From NCBI RefSeq assembly GCF_014635585.1, contig NZ_BMDC01000001.1, positions 124,001 to 188,000 on the forward strand: a stretch of 64,000 bases of DNA, given 5' to 3'. Positions 35,516 to 45,158 of this stretch are shown in pieces. Under the pieces are notes generated by a model. It was not told the origin of the DNA, made no database searches, and saw only the letters and a program-made list of their open reading frames with translations. This DNA is from Rothia aerolata. Lineage in GTDB: Bacteria; Actinomycetota; Actinomycetes; Actinomycetales; Micrococcaceae. Made by a program: the position numbers and the translations under genes. How positions within the stretch are numbered: the stretch's first letter is position 1; every line of letters begins with the position of its first letter.

Positions 35516-38203
35516 ATGAGCACTGTGGACAGCTTTGGTGCCAAGGACGTACTGAACGTCAAGGGTACCGAATACGAAATTTACCGCCTGGACAAGGTCA
35601 AAGGATCAGAGAAGCTTCCCTACTCCCTGAAGATCCTGCTGGAGAACCTGCTCCGCACCGAAGACGGCGCAAACATCACCAGCGAGCACATCAAGGCGCT
35701 GGCAGACTGGGACGCCAAGGCTGAACCCAGTGTAGAAATTCAGTTCACCCCCGCCCGCGTGATTATGCAGGACTTCACCGGTGTTCCCTGTGTTGTAGAC
35801 CTGGCAACCATGCGTGAGGCAGTGAAGGAACTCGGCGGCGATCCCTCCAAGATCAACCCGCTGGCACCCGCTGAGCTTGTGATTGACCACTCCGTTCAGA
35901 TTGACGCTTTCGGTACCGCAGATGCGATTACCCGCAACATGGACATCGAGTACCAGCGTAACGGTGAGCGCTACAAGTTCCTGCGCTGGGGCCAGGGCGC
36001 CTTCGACGACTTCAAGGTTGTTCCCCCGGGAATGGGTATTGTGCACCAGGTCAACATCGAGTACCTGGCTCGCACCGTCATGGCCCGCGAGGTAGACGGC
36101 GTTCTGCGCGCTTACCCCGACACCGTTGTGGGCACTGACTCCCACACCACCATGGTCAACGGCTTGGGCGTACTGGGCTGGGGTGTTGGCGGTATTGAGG
36201 CTGAGGCAGCAATGCTGGGCCAGCCCGTCTCCATGCTGATTCCCAAGGTGGTTGGCTTCAAGCTGACCGGTTCCATTCCCTCCGGCGCTACCGCAACCGA
36301 CGTCGTGCTGACCATCACCGAGATGCTGCGCGATCTGGGTGTTGTGGGCAAGTTTGTTGAATTCTACGGTGAGGGCGTCAGCCAGGTTCCCCTGGCTAAC
36401 CGCGCAACCATCGGTAACATGAGCCCCGAGTTCGGCTCCACCGCAGCAATCTTCCCGATTGACGACGTCACTCTGGACTACCTGCGCCTGACCGGCCGCT
36501 CCGAGGAGCAGGTTGCCCTGGTCGAGGCCTACACCAAGGAGCAGGGCCTGTGGCACGATCCCTCCAAGGAAGTTGAATACTCCGAGTACCTGGAACTGGA
36601 TCTTTCCACCGTTGTTCCCTCTATCTCCGGCCCCAAGCGTCCCCAGGACCGCATTGAGCTGGACAAGGCAAAGGAACAGTTCGGCTCCGACATCAAGAAC
36701 TACGCCAAGGAAGGCGAAGAGGCGAAGTCAACCGACGTCTCCATGTCAGACGGCCGCGCTTTCGAGCTGAAGAACGGTGCGGTTTCCATCGCATCGATTA
36801 CCTCCTGCACCAACACCTCTAACCCCTCGGTGATGCTTGCTGCCGGTATTCTGGCCCGCAACGCAGCTGCCAAGGGCCTGACCTCCAAGCCCTGGGTTAA
36901 GACCTCTATTGCCCCCGGTTCAAAGGTTGTTACCGACTACTACGAGAAGGCAGGCCTGCTGCCCGAGCTCGAGAAGCTGGGCTTCTACGTGGTCGGTTAC
37001 GGCTGCACCACCTGCATCGGTAACTCCGGTCCGCTGGAGCCCGAGATTTCTGAGGCTATCCAGGACAACGACCTTTCCGTTACCGCGGTGCTCTCCGGTA
37101 ACCGTAACTTCGAGGGTCGTATCTCCCCGGACGTCAAGATGAACTACCTGGCATCACCCCCGCTGGTGATTGCCTACGCCCTGGCCGGTACCATGGACTT
37201 CGACTTTGAGAAGGATGCCCTGGGCCAGGACTCCGAGGGTAACGATGTTTACCTGAAGGACATTTGGCCCGACCCCGCTGAGGTTGAGCAGATTATTGCT
37301 TCTTCGGTTTCCACCGATATGTACAGCAAGGAATACGGCTCCATCTTCGACGGCGACGAGCGCTGGCAGGCCCTGGAGACCCCCACCGGTAACACCTTCG
37401 AGTGGGACCCCAACTCCACCTACGTGCGCAAGGCTCCCTACTTCGACGGTATGAGCATGGAGCTGACCCCCGTTACCGACATCGAGGGTGCCCGCGTTCT
37501 GCTGAAGCTGGGCGACTCCATCACCACCGACCACATCTCCCCGGCAGGTTCCTTCAAGTCAGATACCCCCGCTGGTAAGTACCTGATTGAAAACGGCGTG
37601 GAGCGCAAGGACTTCAACTCCTACGGTTCTCGCCGCGGTAACCACGAGGTGATGATTCGCGGTACTTTCGCGAATATCCGCATCAAGAACCAGCTGCTGG
37701 ACGGCGTGGAGGGCGGCTTCACCCGCGACTTCACCGCTGGCGGCGAGCAGTCCACCGTGTACGATGCAGCTCAGAACTACAAGGCAGCCGGCACTCCGCT
37801 GGTGATTCTGGGCGGCAAGGAATACGGTTCCGGTTCCTCCCGCGACTGGGCAGCTAAGGGTACCACCCTGCTGGGCGTGAAGGCTGTTATTGCTGAGTCC
37901 TTCGAGCGCATCCACCGTTCAAACCTGATTGGTATGGGCGTTGTGCCGCTGCAGTTCCCCGCGGGCGAGTCTCACGAGTCCCTGGGTCTGACCGGTACCG
38001 AGACCTTCTCCATCACTGGCCTGACCGAGCTCAACAACGGCGTAACCCCCAAGACCGTGAAGGTTAGCGCCACCGCTGAGGACGGCAAGACCACCGAGTT
38101 CGATGCAGTGGTTCGTATCGACACACCCGGTGAAGCTGACTACTACCGCAACGGTGGTATTCTGCAGTACGTTCTGCGTAACCTGGTTCGCGGCTCTAAG
38201 TAA
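35516..38203 (+). CDS. acnA: Aconitate hydratase A
   Basis: Cytosolic aconitase of the AcnA/IRP type, 895 residues, interconverting citrate and isocitrate through cis-aconitate in the TCA cycle. The 4Fe-4S ligands are C431 in SCTNTSNP and C497 and C500 in [13 protein letters not shown]. Later active-site blocks [13 protein letters not shown] and [17 protein letters not shown] are intact, and the swivelling domain is C-terminal. Codon use is strongly biased, as in highly expressed genes. It has its own promoter, a 120-nt leader and a terminator, so it is monocistronic. No acnR-type regulator is adjacent. Confidence 0.97.
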   Translation: MSTVDSFGAKDVLNVKGTEYEIYRLDKVKGSEKLPYSLKILLENLLRTEDGANITSEHIKALADWDAKAEPSVEIQFTPARVIMQDFTGVPCVVDLATMREAVKELGGDPSKINPLAPAELVIDHSVQIDAFGTADAITRNMDIEYQRNGERYKFLRWGQGAFDDFKVVPPGMGIVHQVNIEYLARTVMAREVDGVLRAYPDTVVGTDSHTTMVNGLGVLGWGVGGIEAEAAMLGQPVSMLIPKVVGFKLTGSIPSGATATDVVLTITEMLRDLGVVGKFVEFYGEGVSQVPLANRATIGNMSPEFGSTAAIFPIDDVTLDYLRLTGRSEEQVALVEAYTKEQGLWHDPSKEVEYSEYLELDLSTVVPSISGPKRPQDRIELDKAKEQFGSDIKNYAKEGEEAKSTDVSMSDGRAFELKNGAVSIASITSCTNTSNPSVMLAAGILARNAAAKGLTSKPWVKTSIAPGSKVVTDYYEKAGLLPELEKLGFYVVGYGCTTCIGNSGPLEPEISEAIQDNDLSVTAVLSGNRNFEGRISPDVKMNYLASPPLVIAYALAGTMDFDFEKDALGQDSEGNDVYLKDIWPDPAEVEQIIASSVSTDMYSKEYGSIFDGDERWQALETPTGNTFEWDPNSTYVRKAPYFDGMSMELTPVTDIEGARVLLKLGDSITTDHISPAGSFKSDTPAGKYLIENGVERKDFNSYGSRRGNHEVMIRGTFANIRIKNQLLDGVEGGFTRDFTAGGEQSTVYDAAQNYKAAGTPLVILGGKEYGSGSSRDWAAKGTTLLGVKAVIAESFERIHRSNLIGMGVVPLQFPAGESHESLGLTGTETFSITGLTELNNGVTPKTVKVSATAEDGKTTEFDAVVRIDTPGEADYYRNGGILQYVLRNLVRGSK

Positions 38204-38222
38204 GCCGGTTCGTAACTAGGCT

Positions 38223-38256
38223 AAGGGGCACTTCCCACTGGGGAGTGCCCCTTTGT
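38223..38256 (+). terminator. Intrinsic terminator of acn
   Basis: AAGGGGCACTTCCC (38223-38236) pairs with GGGGAGTGCCCCTT (13 of 14) and is followed by TGTG. The stem is strong, the T run minimal. Confidence 0.8.
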
Positions 38257-38276
38257 GCTGTGCCTGGGAGCGGCTG

Positions 38277-38338
38277 ATAGTGCACTTTGGTTGGTTCTGT
38301 GCAAACTAGTCTGCACACAATCAACCAAAGTGCACTAT
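38277..38338. repeat. 62-bp palindromic element, family 1 copy 1
   Basis: Two 31-nt arms, matching at 28 of 31 positions with no spacer. The outer arm reads ATAGTGCACTTTGGTTG. Same family as 39323-39384 and 63371-63432, with GC replacing the TC of those copies at arm positions 6-7 on both sides, which preserves pairing. It lies between the acn terminator and the AbiEi/DUF559-like gene. Confidence 0.92.
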
Positions 38339-38423
38339 TTGCTATCTGTAACAATCAGAGGTTATCCACAGGAAGCTCAAAATTTTCATTGCCAGCCTTT
38401 AATCTGGTGATGAAAATGAACCT

Positions 38424-39326
38424 ATGCATACTAAATTTCTACAAAATATCTTGAGCATAGAGGAACTGGCAGAAAAAGGAATAAGCAAGAACCAGATCCA
38501 CACCCGTCTCAAGCGCGGTGAGTTGCTGAGGTCTGATCGTGGCGTGTATGTCTATTCAGACTTTGCCCGGGCACTGACAGATTTCGAGAGACCTCTGGCT
38601 CGAATTGTGAGTGCCGCAAAATGTTCAAATCAACTAGTGCTCTCACATATCTCGGCCGCTTTGTGGTGGGGTGCTCCTCTGCTTGAGAAGCCAGAACTGG
38701 TGCACTTTTCGGTGCCTACAAACTCAACCAGGCGTCAAGTTTCAACAAAAATCCACAGGAATAGACCTCAACAATGCGAGTCATCGGTCATTCACCAAAA
38801 TTTGCCGGTAACCTCCATTATTGACACGCTTCTTGACTGCACAGTAGCTTATCCGGTGCTGACAGCCCTCACTCTGGGAAATTACTTCCTGAAGGAGGAA
38901 CTCATTGAATATCAGACTGCTAGTGAGGCCTTGTTAGACCCCGGCCTGTACCGTTCTGGGCGATGTCAGCAGGTACAAGAATTATTGAATCCTTACTGCG
39001 AGTCACCCCTGGAAACACTGATTTGGTTCAGAATCAAAGGGTGGGGAATTGAACTACCGGCTCAGCAGGTCTGGATCGATTGTGGTGGCGGTCAGAAACA
39101 CCGAGCTGACTTTCTTTGGTGGGGGCCCAAGGTCATTCTTGAAGCAGATGGCAGGGTTAAATACTCGGGTATCTACGGCAAAGCTGATGAAGTTATCCGC
39201 CAGGAACGAGCCCGGCAAAGAAACCTAGAGCGCCAGGGGTGGACGGTTCTTCGCGTTGAATGGTACGAGGTGCAGAACCAACCCCGAAATTTGCTGGCCA
39301 GATTAAATGCTGCAGGGGTTCGATAG
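38424..39326 (+). CDS. AbiEi-like wHTH / DUF559 endonuclease-fold protein
   Basis: A 300-residue protein. Residues 5-60 resemble the AbiEi N-terminal winged helix (SIEELAEKGISKNQIHTRLK), found in antitoxins of type IV systems and in many solitary actinobacterial proteins. Residues 195-295 resemble DUF559, a Vsr/PD-(D/E)XK-related fold, with ESPLETLIW, HRADFLWW and ILEADGRVKY giving the expected Glu, Asp and Glu-x-Asp positions. No AbiEii toxin gene is adjacent. GC content is visibly lower than neighbours. A 62-bp palindrome lies on each side, and the stop codon (39324-39326) is inside the downstream one. Role unknown; DNA-targeted regulation or defence is a guess. Confidence 0.78.
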   Translation: MHTKFLQNILSIEELAEKGISKNQIHTRLKRGELLRSDRGVYVYSDFARALTDFERPLARIVSAAKCSNQLVLSHISAALWWGAPLLEKPELVHFSVPTNSTRRQVSTKIHRNRPQQCESSVIHQNLPVTSIIDTLLDCTVAYPVLTALTLGNYFLKEELIEYQTASEALLDPGLYRSGRCQQVQELLNPYCESPLETLIWFRIKGWGIELPAQQVWIDCGGGQKHRADFLWWGPKVILEADGRVKYSGIYGKADEVIRQERARQRNLERQGWTVLRVEWYEVQNQPRNLLARLNAAGVR

Positions 39327-39384
39327 TTCACTTTGGTTGATTCTGTACAAATTAGTTTGCACAGAATCAACCAAAGTGAACTGT
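39323..39384. repeat. 62-bp palindromic element, family 1 copy 2
   Basis: Arms of 31 nt match at 28 of 31 positions. It overlaps the last bases of the AbiEi/DUF559-like gene and supplies its TAG stop. Nearly identical to the copy at 63371-63432. Confidence 0.92.
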
Positions 39385-39406
39385 GGGGCTTGGGGAACTT
39401 GAAAGA

Positions 39407-39476
39407 GCCAGCCTGAGGGGGCCTGCCAACTGGCTCGGGGCTGGCGTTTGGGTGTTGGCAGGCCCCTCAGGCTGGC
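39407..39476. repeat. Long hairpin related to repeat family 2
   Basis: Inverted repeat: 39407-39430 pairs with 39454-39476, perfect apart from a one-base bulge. Read on the minus strand, the arms (AGCCTGAGGG) and loop (AAACGCCAGCCCCG) match the element at 47759-47878. It lacks the 11-bp terminal repeats of that family. It lies between convergent genes and may terminate both. Confidence 0.85.
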
Positions 39477-39502
39477 GAGGGCAACCTCACCCACATGGCT
39501 TG

Positions 39503-40126
39503 TTACCCCTCCAGGGAGTCCCACACCGTCCGCCATTTCTGCGCCAGGGTGTCGATATTCTCGTGGGCGTTCAGGCCGCTGGGCTGGGGAACCACCCACA
39601 GGGCAGCATCGTTAGGCCAGCCCTCAAGAGAAGAGGTGTCTTGCCTGCCCAAGACAGCCTTGGGCTGCCGAAAGGCAGTGCGGAAGGCCGTAATGCCAAC
39701 AATGGCAACTGCCTGCGGCTCAATCTCAGCTACCAGGGACAGCAGACGGGGAACCGAGTCTCGTAATTCGGAGCGGGTGAGCTCATCGGCACGCGCGGTA
39801 GCGCGGGCCACCAGGTTGGTGATGGCTATCCCCTGCGCTTGGAGTCGGGCTTCGTCGTCATCGGTCATTCCGGCGGTGGCGTCAACCTGCGGATCCAGCA
39901 CCCCGGCCCGAGCTAGCGAGGGCCAAAACCTGTTGCCGGGGTGGGAAAATGGGGCATTGACGGCGGCGGTCCAGAGGCCGGGGTTGATTCCCACAATTAG
40001 AAGTCGTACGGGGTAGGGGTTTTCCGGGGTGGGGAGCCGGTCGGTAATCTCGGCGTTTTTGAAGCTTGCCAGTTCCTCTTTGTTGGGGCGCCGGTTTCCT
40101 AGGGGAGAGGGGTGTAGGGTGCTCAT
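39503..40126 (-). CDS. mug: G/U mismatch-specific DNA glycosylase (Mug family)
   Basis: A 207-residue uracil-DNA glycosylase-superfamily protein of the Mug type, which removes uracil or ethenocytosine opposite guanine. Signature LLIVGINPGLWTAA is followed by PFSHPGNRFWPSLARAG, both typical of Mug, and TNLVARATARADEL. The ATG at 40126 is chosen because it gives a Mug-like N-terminus with AGGAT upstream; the frame stays open to 40288, which would add 54 residues without family match and overlap the next gene's promoter. It is divergent from the DNA methyltransferase gene. Confidence 0.88.
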   Translation of the reverse strand: MSTLHPSPLGNRRPNKEELASFKNAEITDRLPTPENPYPVRLLIVGINPGLWTAAVNAPFSHPGNRFWPSLARAGVLDPQVDATAGMTDDDEARLQAQGIAITNLVARATARADELTRSELRDSVPRLLSLVAEIEPQAVAIVGITAFRTAFRQPKAVLGRQDTSSLEGWPNDAALWVVPQPSGLNAHENIDTLAQKWRTVWDSLEG

Positions 40127-40201
40127 AGGTCTATCCTGCCATCTCACGCCAGATATTGCCGGTGGGGTGAGGTCATGAATTCTCGGTCGGTGGGAAAATG
40201 C

Positions 40202-40210
40202 TGTTAAAAT
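40202..40210 (+). promoter_or_regulatory. Extended -10 promoter of a leaderless methyltransferase gene
   Basis: TG-T-TAAAAT (40202-40210) is an extended -10. The ATG of the gene (40218) lies 7 nt after it, and there is no ribosome site, so the RNA should start at the initiation codon. Confidence 0.6.
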
Positions 40211-40217
40211 ATTGCTC

Positions 40218-41147
40218 ATGCCCAAAGAACCCATCTGGACTCCCACTTCGCCTAACCTCGTGGTACACGGGGATAACCTTAAGGTCATTAGGGAGCTGCC
40301 AGACGAGTCTTTTCAGCTCATTTATATTGACCCTCCTTTCAACACCGGCAAGAAGCAAACCCGGCAGAATATCAAGACCGTGCGCTCGGAGGAGGGCAAC
40401 CGGGTGGGCTATAAGGGCATGACCTACGAAACGGTCAAGGGTAAAATCACCAGCTACGATGACTCTTTTGAGGATTTTTGGGAGTTTCTCGAACCCCGCC
40501 TTGAAGAGGCCTGGCGTCTGCTCAAGCCCAGCGGTACCCTCTACTTACACCTGGACTACCGCGAGGTGCACTATGCCAAGGTGCTACTTGATGTGCTCTT
40601 TGGTCGCGAGTGCTTTCTCAATGAGATCATCTGGGCCTACGACTATGGCGCCCGCTCCAAGAAGCGCTGGCCCACCAAGCACGATAACATTTTGGTTTAC
40701 GTGAAAGATCCCAAGGGCTACTACTTCAACAACCGCGAGGTTGACCGCGAGCCCTATATGGCTCCGGGACTGGTGACTCCCGAGAAAGTCGCCCTGGGCA
40801 AGCTCCCCACCGATGTGTGGTGGCACACGATTGTTAGCCCCTCGGGCAGGGAGAAAACAGGCTATCCCACGCAGAAGCCCCTGGGTATTTTGCGCAGGAT
40901 TGTTCAGGCGAGTTCCCAGCGCGGTGACTGGGTGCTGGACTTCTTCGGCGGCAGCGGCACCACCGGCGAGGCCGCTCTACAGCTGGGCAGGAACTTTCTG
41001 CTGGTTGATAAGAATAAGCCGGCCTTTGAGACCATGAAGAACCGGCTCACCCGTGCCGCCCAGGTTCAGTCTGAGGTGCAGGACGACGTCGGTGAGGTTC
41101 AGTTCGCGAAGTTCCGTCAGTCTCCGCCCCGTTTGGTAGAGGCTTAG
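40218..41147 (+). CDS. Orphan beta-class DNA methyltransferase
   Basis: A 309-residue site-specific DNA methyltransferase (N6-adenine or N4-cytosine). Catalytic motif IV DPPFNTG is at residues 38-44 and SAM motif I DFFGGSGTTG at about 241-250; motif IV before motif I defines the beta class. The target-recognition region lies between. There is no restriction endonuclease gene beside it, and its neighbours are DNA repair and isoprenoid genes, so it is probably a solitary regulatory or protective methylase. ATG 40218 is preferred over TTG 40212 because of a -10 element 7 nt upstream. Target sequence unknown. Confidence 0.88.
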   Translation: MPKEPIWTPTSPNLVVHGDNLKVIRELPDESFQLIYIDPPFNTGKKQTRQNIKTVRSEEGNRVGYKGMTYETVKGKITSYDDSFEDFWEFLEPRLEEAWRLLKPSGTLYLHLDYREVHYAKVLLDVLFGRECFLNEIIWAYDYGARSKKRWPTKHDNILVYVKDPKGYYFNNREVDREPYMAPGLVTPEKVALGKLPTDVWWHTIVSPSGREKTGYPTQKPLGILRRIVQASSQRGDWVLDFFGGSGTTGEAALQLGRNFLLVDKNKPAFETMKNRLTRAAQVQSEVQDDVGEVQFAKFRQSPPRLVEA

Positions 41148-41254
41148 AACCTTTTATAACGGGTAAAGTGGAAACAGCACAGATTCGACGGCCTCTCGGG
41201 GCTCAGCCTTAAAAACCGTGCACGAATTTTTAAAGAATGTATGAGGAGAACACG

Positions 41255-43231
41255 GTGGGATTTCTTGAGAAAATTTCTAAGCCTCAAGATTTGCGGGCAC
41301 TCAGTAGCTCGCAGATGAAGGAGCTCGCACAAGAAATTCGGGACTTCCTGGTGGAGCACGTTTCTGCCACCGGCGGGCACCTGGGGCCCAACCTGGGCGT
41401 GGTGGAGCTGACCCTGGGGATTCACCGCGTTTTTGATTCTCCCCGCGATTCCGTGATTTTTGATACCGGCCACCAGTCCTATGTGCACAAACTGGTAACC
41501 GGCCGCCAGAATTTTGATACCCTGCGCCAGAAGGGTGGCCTTTCGGGCTACCCCGAGCGGGCAGAATCTGAACACGACATCGTGGAGTCGTCCCACGCGT
41601 CGTCCTCGCTGAGCTGGGCAGACGGTATCTCCCGCGCCCACCAGCTCAACGGCGAGTCAGACCGCTACACGATTGCAGTGATTGGTGACGGCGCGCTGAC
41701 CGGCGGTATGGCCTGGGAGGCGGTCAATAACATTGCAGCAGATAAAGATCGCCGCGTGGTGATCGTGGTCAATGACAACGGCCGGTCTTATGCGCCGACC
41801 GTGGGCGGTTTTGCCAACCACATGGCCGAGCTTCAGCTGGAGCTACAGAAGCGGCTGGATGAGGTGCGCCTGGACCGTCGCTACGATAGGGCCCTGGATT
41901 CAGGCAAGAACATCCTGCAAAATTCCGGCCACGTGGGCAAGGCGGTTTACCGGGGCCTGCACGGCATGAAGGCGGGTATTAAAGACATGGTCGTGCCCAA
42001 CGGTCTCTTTGAAGACTTGGGTATGAAGTACGTGGGCCCGATTGACGGTCACGACCAGGAGGCCGTGGAGAAGGCGCTCAAGGCGGCCAAGAAATTTGCC
42101 GGGCCCGTGATTGTTCATGCCATTACCGAAAAGGGCCGCGGTTACGCGCCTGCCCGGGCAGATGAGGACGACCAGTTCCACGCTGTCGGCAAGATTGACC
42201 CGCAGACCGGCAAGCCCCTGGGCGCTTCCAGCGGCCAGTCCTGGACAGGTATTTTTGCCCAGGAAATCAAGGAAATTGCAGACGAGCGCCCCGATATTGT
42301 GGGCGTGACCGGTGCCATGATGATTCCGGTGGGGCTCAAGCCCATGCAGCAGGCCCACCCCAACCGCGTGATTGACGTGGGCATTGCTGAGCAGCACGCT
42401 ATCGCTATGAGCGCGGGCCTGGCCTTTGGCGGCCAGCACCCGGTGGTTGCCCTCTACGCGACCTTCCTGAACCGGGGCTTTGACCAGTTACTCATGGACG
42501 TTGCCCTGCATAAGGCCGGGGTCACTATTGTTCTGGATCGCTCGGGTGTTACCGGCCCCGACGGTGCCTCCCACCACGGCATGTGGGATCTCTCCCTCCT
42601 GCAGTTTATTCCCGGCCTGCACCTGGCCGCCCCGCGCGACGCCGCCACCCTGCGCGAGGAACTGCGTGAGGCGGTGGCGGTCAACGATGCCCCCACCGTG
42701 GTGCGCTATCCCAAGGGAACGGTGGGCGAGGATATTCCCGCGATCGAGCGGTGGGAGGACGGCGCCGACCTACTGGCCTGCACCGGTGAGGCTGACGCGC
42801 AGACAGGCCAGCGGGATGTGCTTCTGGTAGCCGTGGGCGCTATGGCTCCGCTTGCCCTGGGCGTTGCAGAGAAACTGGCTGAGGCGGGAGTGACCAGCAC
42901 CGTGGTTGACCCCCGCTGGGTGATGCCCGTGCCCGGCTCAGTGGTTAAGGCAGCGCAGAATCACCGCATTGTGGTGGTTCTGGAGGACGGTATTCGAGCC
43001 GGGGGCGTAGGCTCTCGAATTCGCCAGGAAATGCGCTCTGCCGGGGTAGACACCGCCCTGAACGAGATTGGTCTGCCCGCCGAGTTTATTAAGCACGCCT
43101 CGCGCGAGCAGATTTTCGAGGAGACCGGCTTGACGGTGGAGAAGATTACCGCCGATACTCTGGCCCAGCTCTCCGGTGAGATGGTGCCCTATGCCCGCGA
43201 GAAGGGCGAGGCACCCAAGAACGCTCACTAG
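41255..43231 (+). CDS. dxs: 1-deoxy-D-xylulose-5-phosphate synthase
   Basis: The thiamine-diphosphate enzyme that condenses pyruvate and glyceraldehyde 3-phosphate in the first step of the MEP isoprenoid pathway, 658 residues. GTG 41255 is preferred (GAGGAG 6 nt upstream, N-terminus [16 protein letters not shown]); ATG 41237 would put that site inside the gene. The catalytic His is H73 in [21 protein letters not shown] to NDN is the thiamine-diphosphate motif; [15 protein letters not shown] belongs to the second domain. It is followed by a long inverted repeat and the convergent Rieske gene. Confidence 0.96.
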   Translation: MGFLEKISKPQDLRALSSSQMKELAQEIRDFLVEHVSATGGHLGPNLGVVELTLGIHRVFDSPRDSVIFDTGHQSYVHKLVTGRQNFDTLRQKGGLSGYPERAESEHDIVESSHASSSLSWADGISRAHQLNGESDRYTIAVIGDGALTGGMAWEAVNNIAADKDRRVVIVVNDNGRSYAPTVGGFANHMAELQLELQKRLDEVRLDRRYDRALDSGKNILQNSGHVGKAVYRGLHGMKAGIKDMVVPNGLFEDLGMKYVGPIDGHDQEAVEKALKAAKKFAGPVIVHAITEKGRGYAPARADEDDQFHAVGKIDPQTGKPLGASSGQSWTGIFAQEIKEIADERPDIVGVTGAMMIPVGLKPMQQAHPNRVIDVGIAEQHAIAMSAGLAFGGQHPVVALYATFLNRGFDQLLMDVALHKAGVTIVLDRSGVTGPDGASHHGMWDLSLLQFIPGLHLAAPRDAATLREELREAVAVNDAPTVVRYPKGTVGEDIPAIERWEDGADLLACTGEADAQTGQRDVLLVAVGAMAPLALGVAEKLAEAGVTSTVVDPRWVMPVPGSVVKAAQNHRIVVVLEDGIRAGGVGSRIRQEMRSAGVDTALNEIGLPAEFIKHASREQIFEETGLTVEKITADTLAQLSGEMVPYAREKGEAPKNAH

Positions 43232-43241
43232 TAGTCCGGTG

Positions 43242-43306
43242 ACAGCGGTGCGCCGCTCACCCAGCCTACCGAAAGCAGTAGATCAGGGTGAGCGGCGCAC
43301 CGCTGT
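43242..43306. terminator. Perfect 21-bp inverted repeat between dxs and Rieske gene
   Basis: Arms 43242-43262 and 43286-43306 are perfect complements with a 23-nt spacer. The convergent setting suggests a shared terminator, but the spacer is long and no T run follows, so it may instead be a palindromic element. Confidence 0.75.
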
Positions 43307-43314
43307 ATTAATGG

Positions 43315-43782
43315 TTAGGCTTTCTTGGACACAAAGAGGCGGCCGCCCCTGTTTTCCACCTCAAATTCGGGCAGGGGCTCAGGCGCCGGTCCACCCTGAA
43401 CCGAGCCGTCTTCGATGGAGAAGTGGGAGGCGTGGCAGGGGCAGGCAAGAATGTTCTTCTGCACGTTGAGCACGCAGCCCTGGTGGGTGCAGATGGAGCT
43501 GAAAGCGTGGAATTCACCCTCGGTGGGCTGGGTGAGCATCACGGTGAACTCGCCGGTGTTGGTCTTCAGCGCACTACCGACAGGAACCTCCGAGGCTGCG
43601 GCAACATCGGTGGGGGTCTCGGGACCGGTTACATCTACATTGAGGGCGTTGGAGTCAGAAGACTCGTCAGAGGAAGAGCAGGCAGACAGGGCCAGGGGAG
43701 CCACACCCAGGCCCAGACCGGATAGCCCCAACCGGCTCAAAGCGGTGCGACGGGTAAAGAGGGACGAATACATTTCTTTCAT
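43315..43782 (-). CDS. Rieske 2Fe-2S lipoprotein
   Basis: A 155-residue exported Rieske protein. The N-terminus has a twin-arginine-like signal (FTRRTALSRLGLSGLG) and a lipobox LSAC with C35, so it is probably Tat-exported, then lipid-anchored. The cluster ligands are C98 and H100 (CTH) and C114 and H117 (CPCH); C103 and C116 can form the disulfide of high-potential Rieske proteins. It stands alone, apart from any cytochrome b or dioxygenase gene. Its redox partner is unknown. The start may be ATG 43782 or the internal ATG at 43773. Confidence 0.9.
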   Translation of the reverse strand: MKEMYSSLFTRRTALSRLGLSGLGLGVAPLALSACSSSDESSDSNALNVDVTGPETPTDVAAASEVPVGSALKTNTGEFTVMLTQPTEGEFHAFSSICTHQGCVLNVQKNILACPCHASHFSIEDGSVQGGPAPEPLPEFEVENRGGRLFVSKKA

Positions 43783-43810
43783 GGGAATCTCCTAAAGAAC
43801 GATGGGCCTA

Positions 43811-45079
43811 CTAGCGATTATGCCCTAGAACAGAATCGAATATGGGAAGCAGCACCGGTAGCACCTGCTCAATCTGCCAGGGGCGGGCGTCCATAGCAGC
43901 AAGCTCCCGGGCGAGGGCCTGCTCTGATACTTCCCGGGGCGGATCCCAGCACAGCCTGCGCAGGGTATCGGGGGTGAGCACGTTGTCGTGGGGCATCTGA
44001 AGCTCTTCGGCCAGAGCGTAGATAGCCTCTTTGCTGGCCTGGATCAGTGCATACGACTCGGGCCGCTTATTTTCCCAGGCCTTCAGCGGCGGAGGACCGT
44101 CTGCCGGAGTCGTGTAGGGCACCGGGTTTTTCTCGTGCAGGGCAGCATTGATAGCGCGCACCCAGCGGGGGCCCTCGCGTCTCAGGGCTCGGGTCTGAAA
44201 GCCCGGAATAGAAAGAACCGCCGGCACTGAGCGGGGCATAGTGCGCGCCGCCTCAATCAGGGAGGAATCCGGTAGTAACCGCTTAGAAGCGACGTCCTTC
44301 TTCCGCGCCAGCTTATCGCGCTCAAACCAGATATTCCGCAGGGCGGTCAGCTGCCTGCGGTTGCGCAGGGCGTGAATACCCTTGGTCTTACGCCAGGGAT
44401 CTTTGGCGGCTTCCTTACCGGGGGAGGCCGCGATGTAGGCAAATTCCTGGCGGGCAAATTCGAGCTTGCCGGTCTCTTCGAGTACCTCTTCCATAGCGTC
44501 GCGCAAATCTAGCAGAATATCGACGTCAAGCGCCGCGTAAATCAGCCACTCAGGGGGCAGGGGGCGTTTAGACCAGTCGGAAGCGGAGTGCTCCTTGGCG
44601 AGTTTAAAGCCCAGCATCCGCTCGACGACGGCGCCGAGGCCCACCTTCTCGAAGCCGGCAAGTCGGGCGGCGAGTTCGGTGTCGAAGAGGAAATCGGGGT
44701 GCATGCCCAAATCCCTCAGGCAGGGGAGGTCCTGGGTCGAGGCGTGCACCACCCACTCCACCCCGCGCAGGGCATCATTGACGGCGCTGAGATTCTCAAA
44801 AGCCTCGGGGTCAATGAGAATAATGCCCGAATCACCCCGTTTGAGCTGCACCAAAAAAGCCCGCTGCCCGTAGCGGATACCCGAGGCACGTTCGGTATCA
44901 ACAGCCACCGGTCCCTCGGCACTGCGCAGGGCCTCAAGGGCATGGTCAAGCCCGCGCTGGGTAGAAATAACGGAGGGAACACCACCCGAGGGCTCATTGA
45001 GCTCGACAACCCGAGGAATGGTAAGGCCAGAGAGTCCCAGCTGCTCGCAGGTCAGCTCGGTTTCTTCTGCTTGAGCCAT
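43811..45079 (-). CDS. Ribonuclease D-like 3'-5' exonuclease with HRDC domain
   Basis: A 422-residue protein of the RNase D family (Rv2681-like). DEDDy catalytic residues are visible: VAVDTERASG (Asp, Glu), VVHASTQDLPCLRDLG (Asp) and IYAALDVDILLDL (Tyr, Asp). An HRDC domain follows at residues about 225-305, and the C-terminal 100 residues are specific to actinobacteria. It probably trims 3' ends of tRNA or other structured RNA. It lies near dxs, as in M. tuberculosis, here with the Rieske gene between them. Confidence 0.9.
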   Translation of the reverse strand: MAQAEETELTCEQLGLSGLTIPRVVELNEPSGGVPSVISTQRGLDHALEALRSAEGPVAVDTERASGIRYGQRAFLVQLKRGDSGIILIDPEAFENLSAVNDALRGVEWVVHASTQDLPCLRDLGMHPDFLFDTELAARLAGFEKVGLGAVVERMLGFKLAKEHSASDWSKRPLPPEWLIYAALDVDILLDLRDAMEEVLEETGKLEFARQEFAYIAASPGKEAAKDPWRKTKGIHALRNRRQLTALRNIWFERDKLARKKDVASKRLLPDSSLIEAARTMPRSVPAVLSIPGFQTRALRREGPRWVRAINAALHEKNPVPYTTPADGPPPLKAWENKRPESYALIQASKEAIYALAEELQMPHDNVLTPDTLRRLCWDPPREVSEQALARELAAMDARPWQIEQVLPVLLPIFDSVLGHNR

Positions 45080-45158
45080 TAATGATTCACCGTTTCACTA
45101 CCGTCTTTGCATACAGCGATGGAGCGGTGAAAGACCGCTCCATCAATTTCAACCGTGT

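Noticed and set aside
38424-39326. Complete type IV toxin-antitoxin (AbiE) system
   Set aside because: Only the AbiEi-type winged helix is present; no nucleotidyltransferase toxin gene lies on either side, and the C-terminus is DUF559-like.
40218-41147. Restriction-modification system
   Set aside because: The methyltransferase has no adjacent endonuclease or specificity gene; the DUF559-like protein is on the far side of mug and has its own context.
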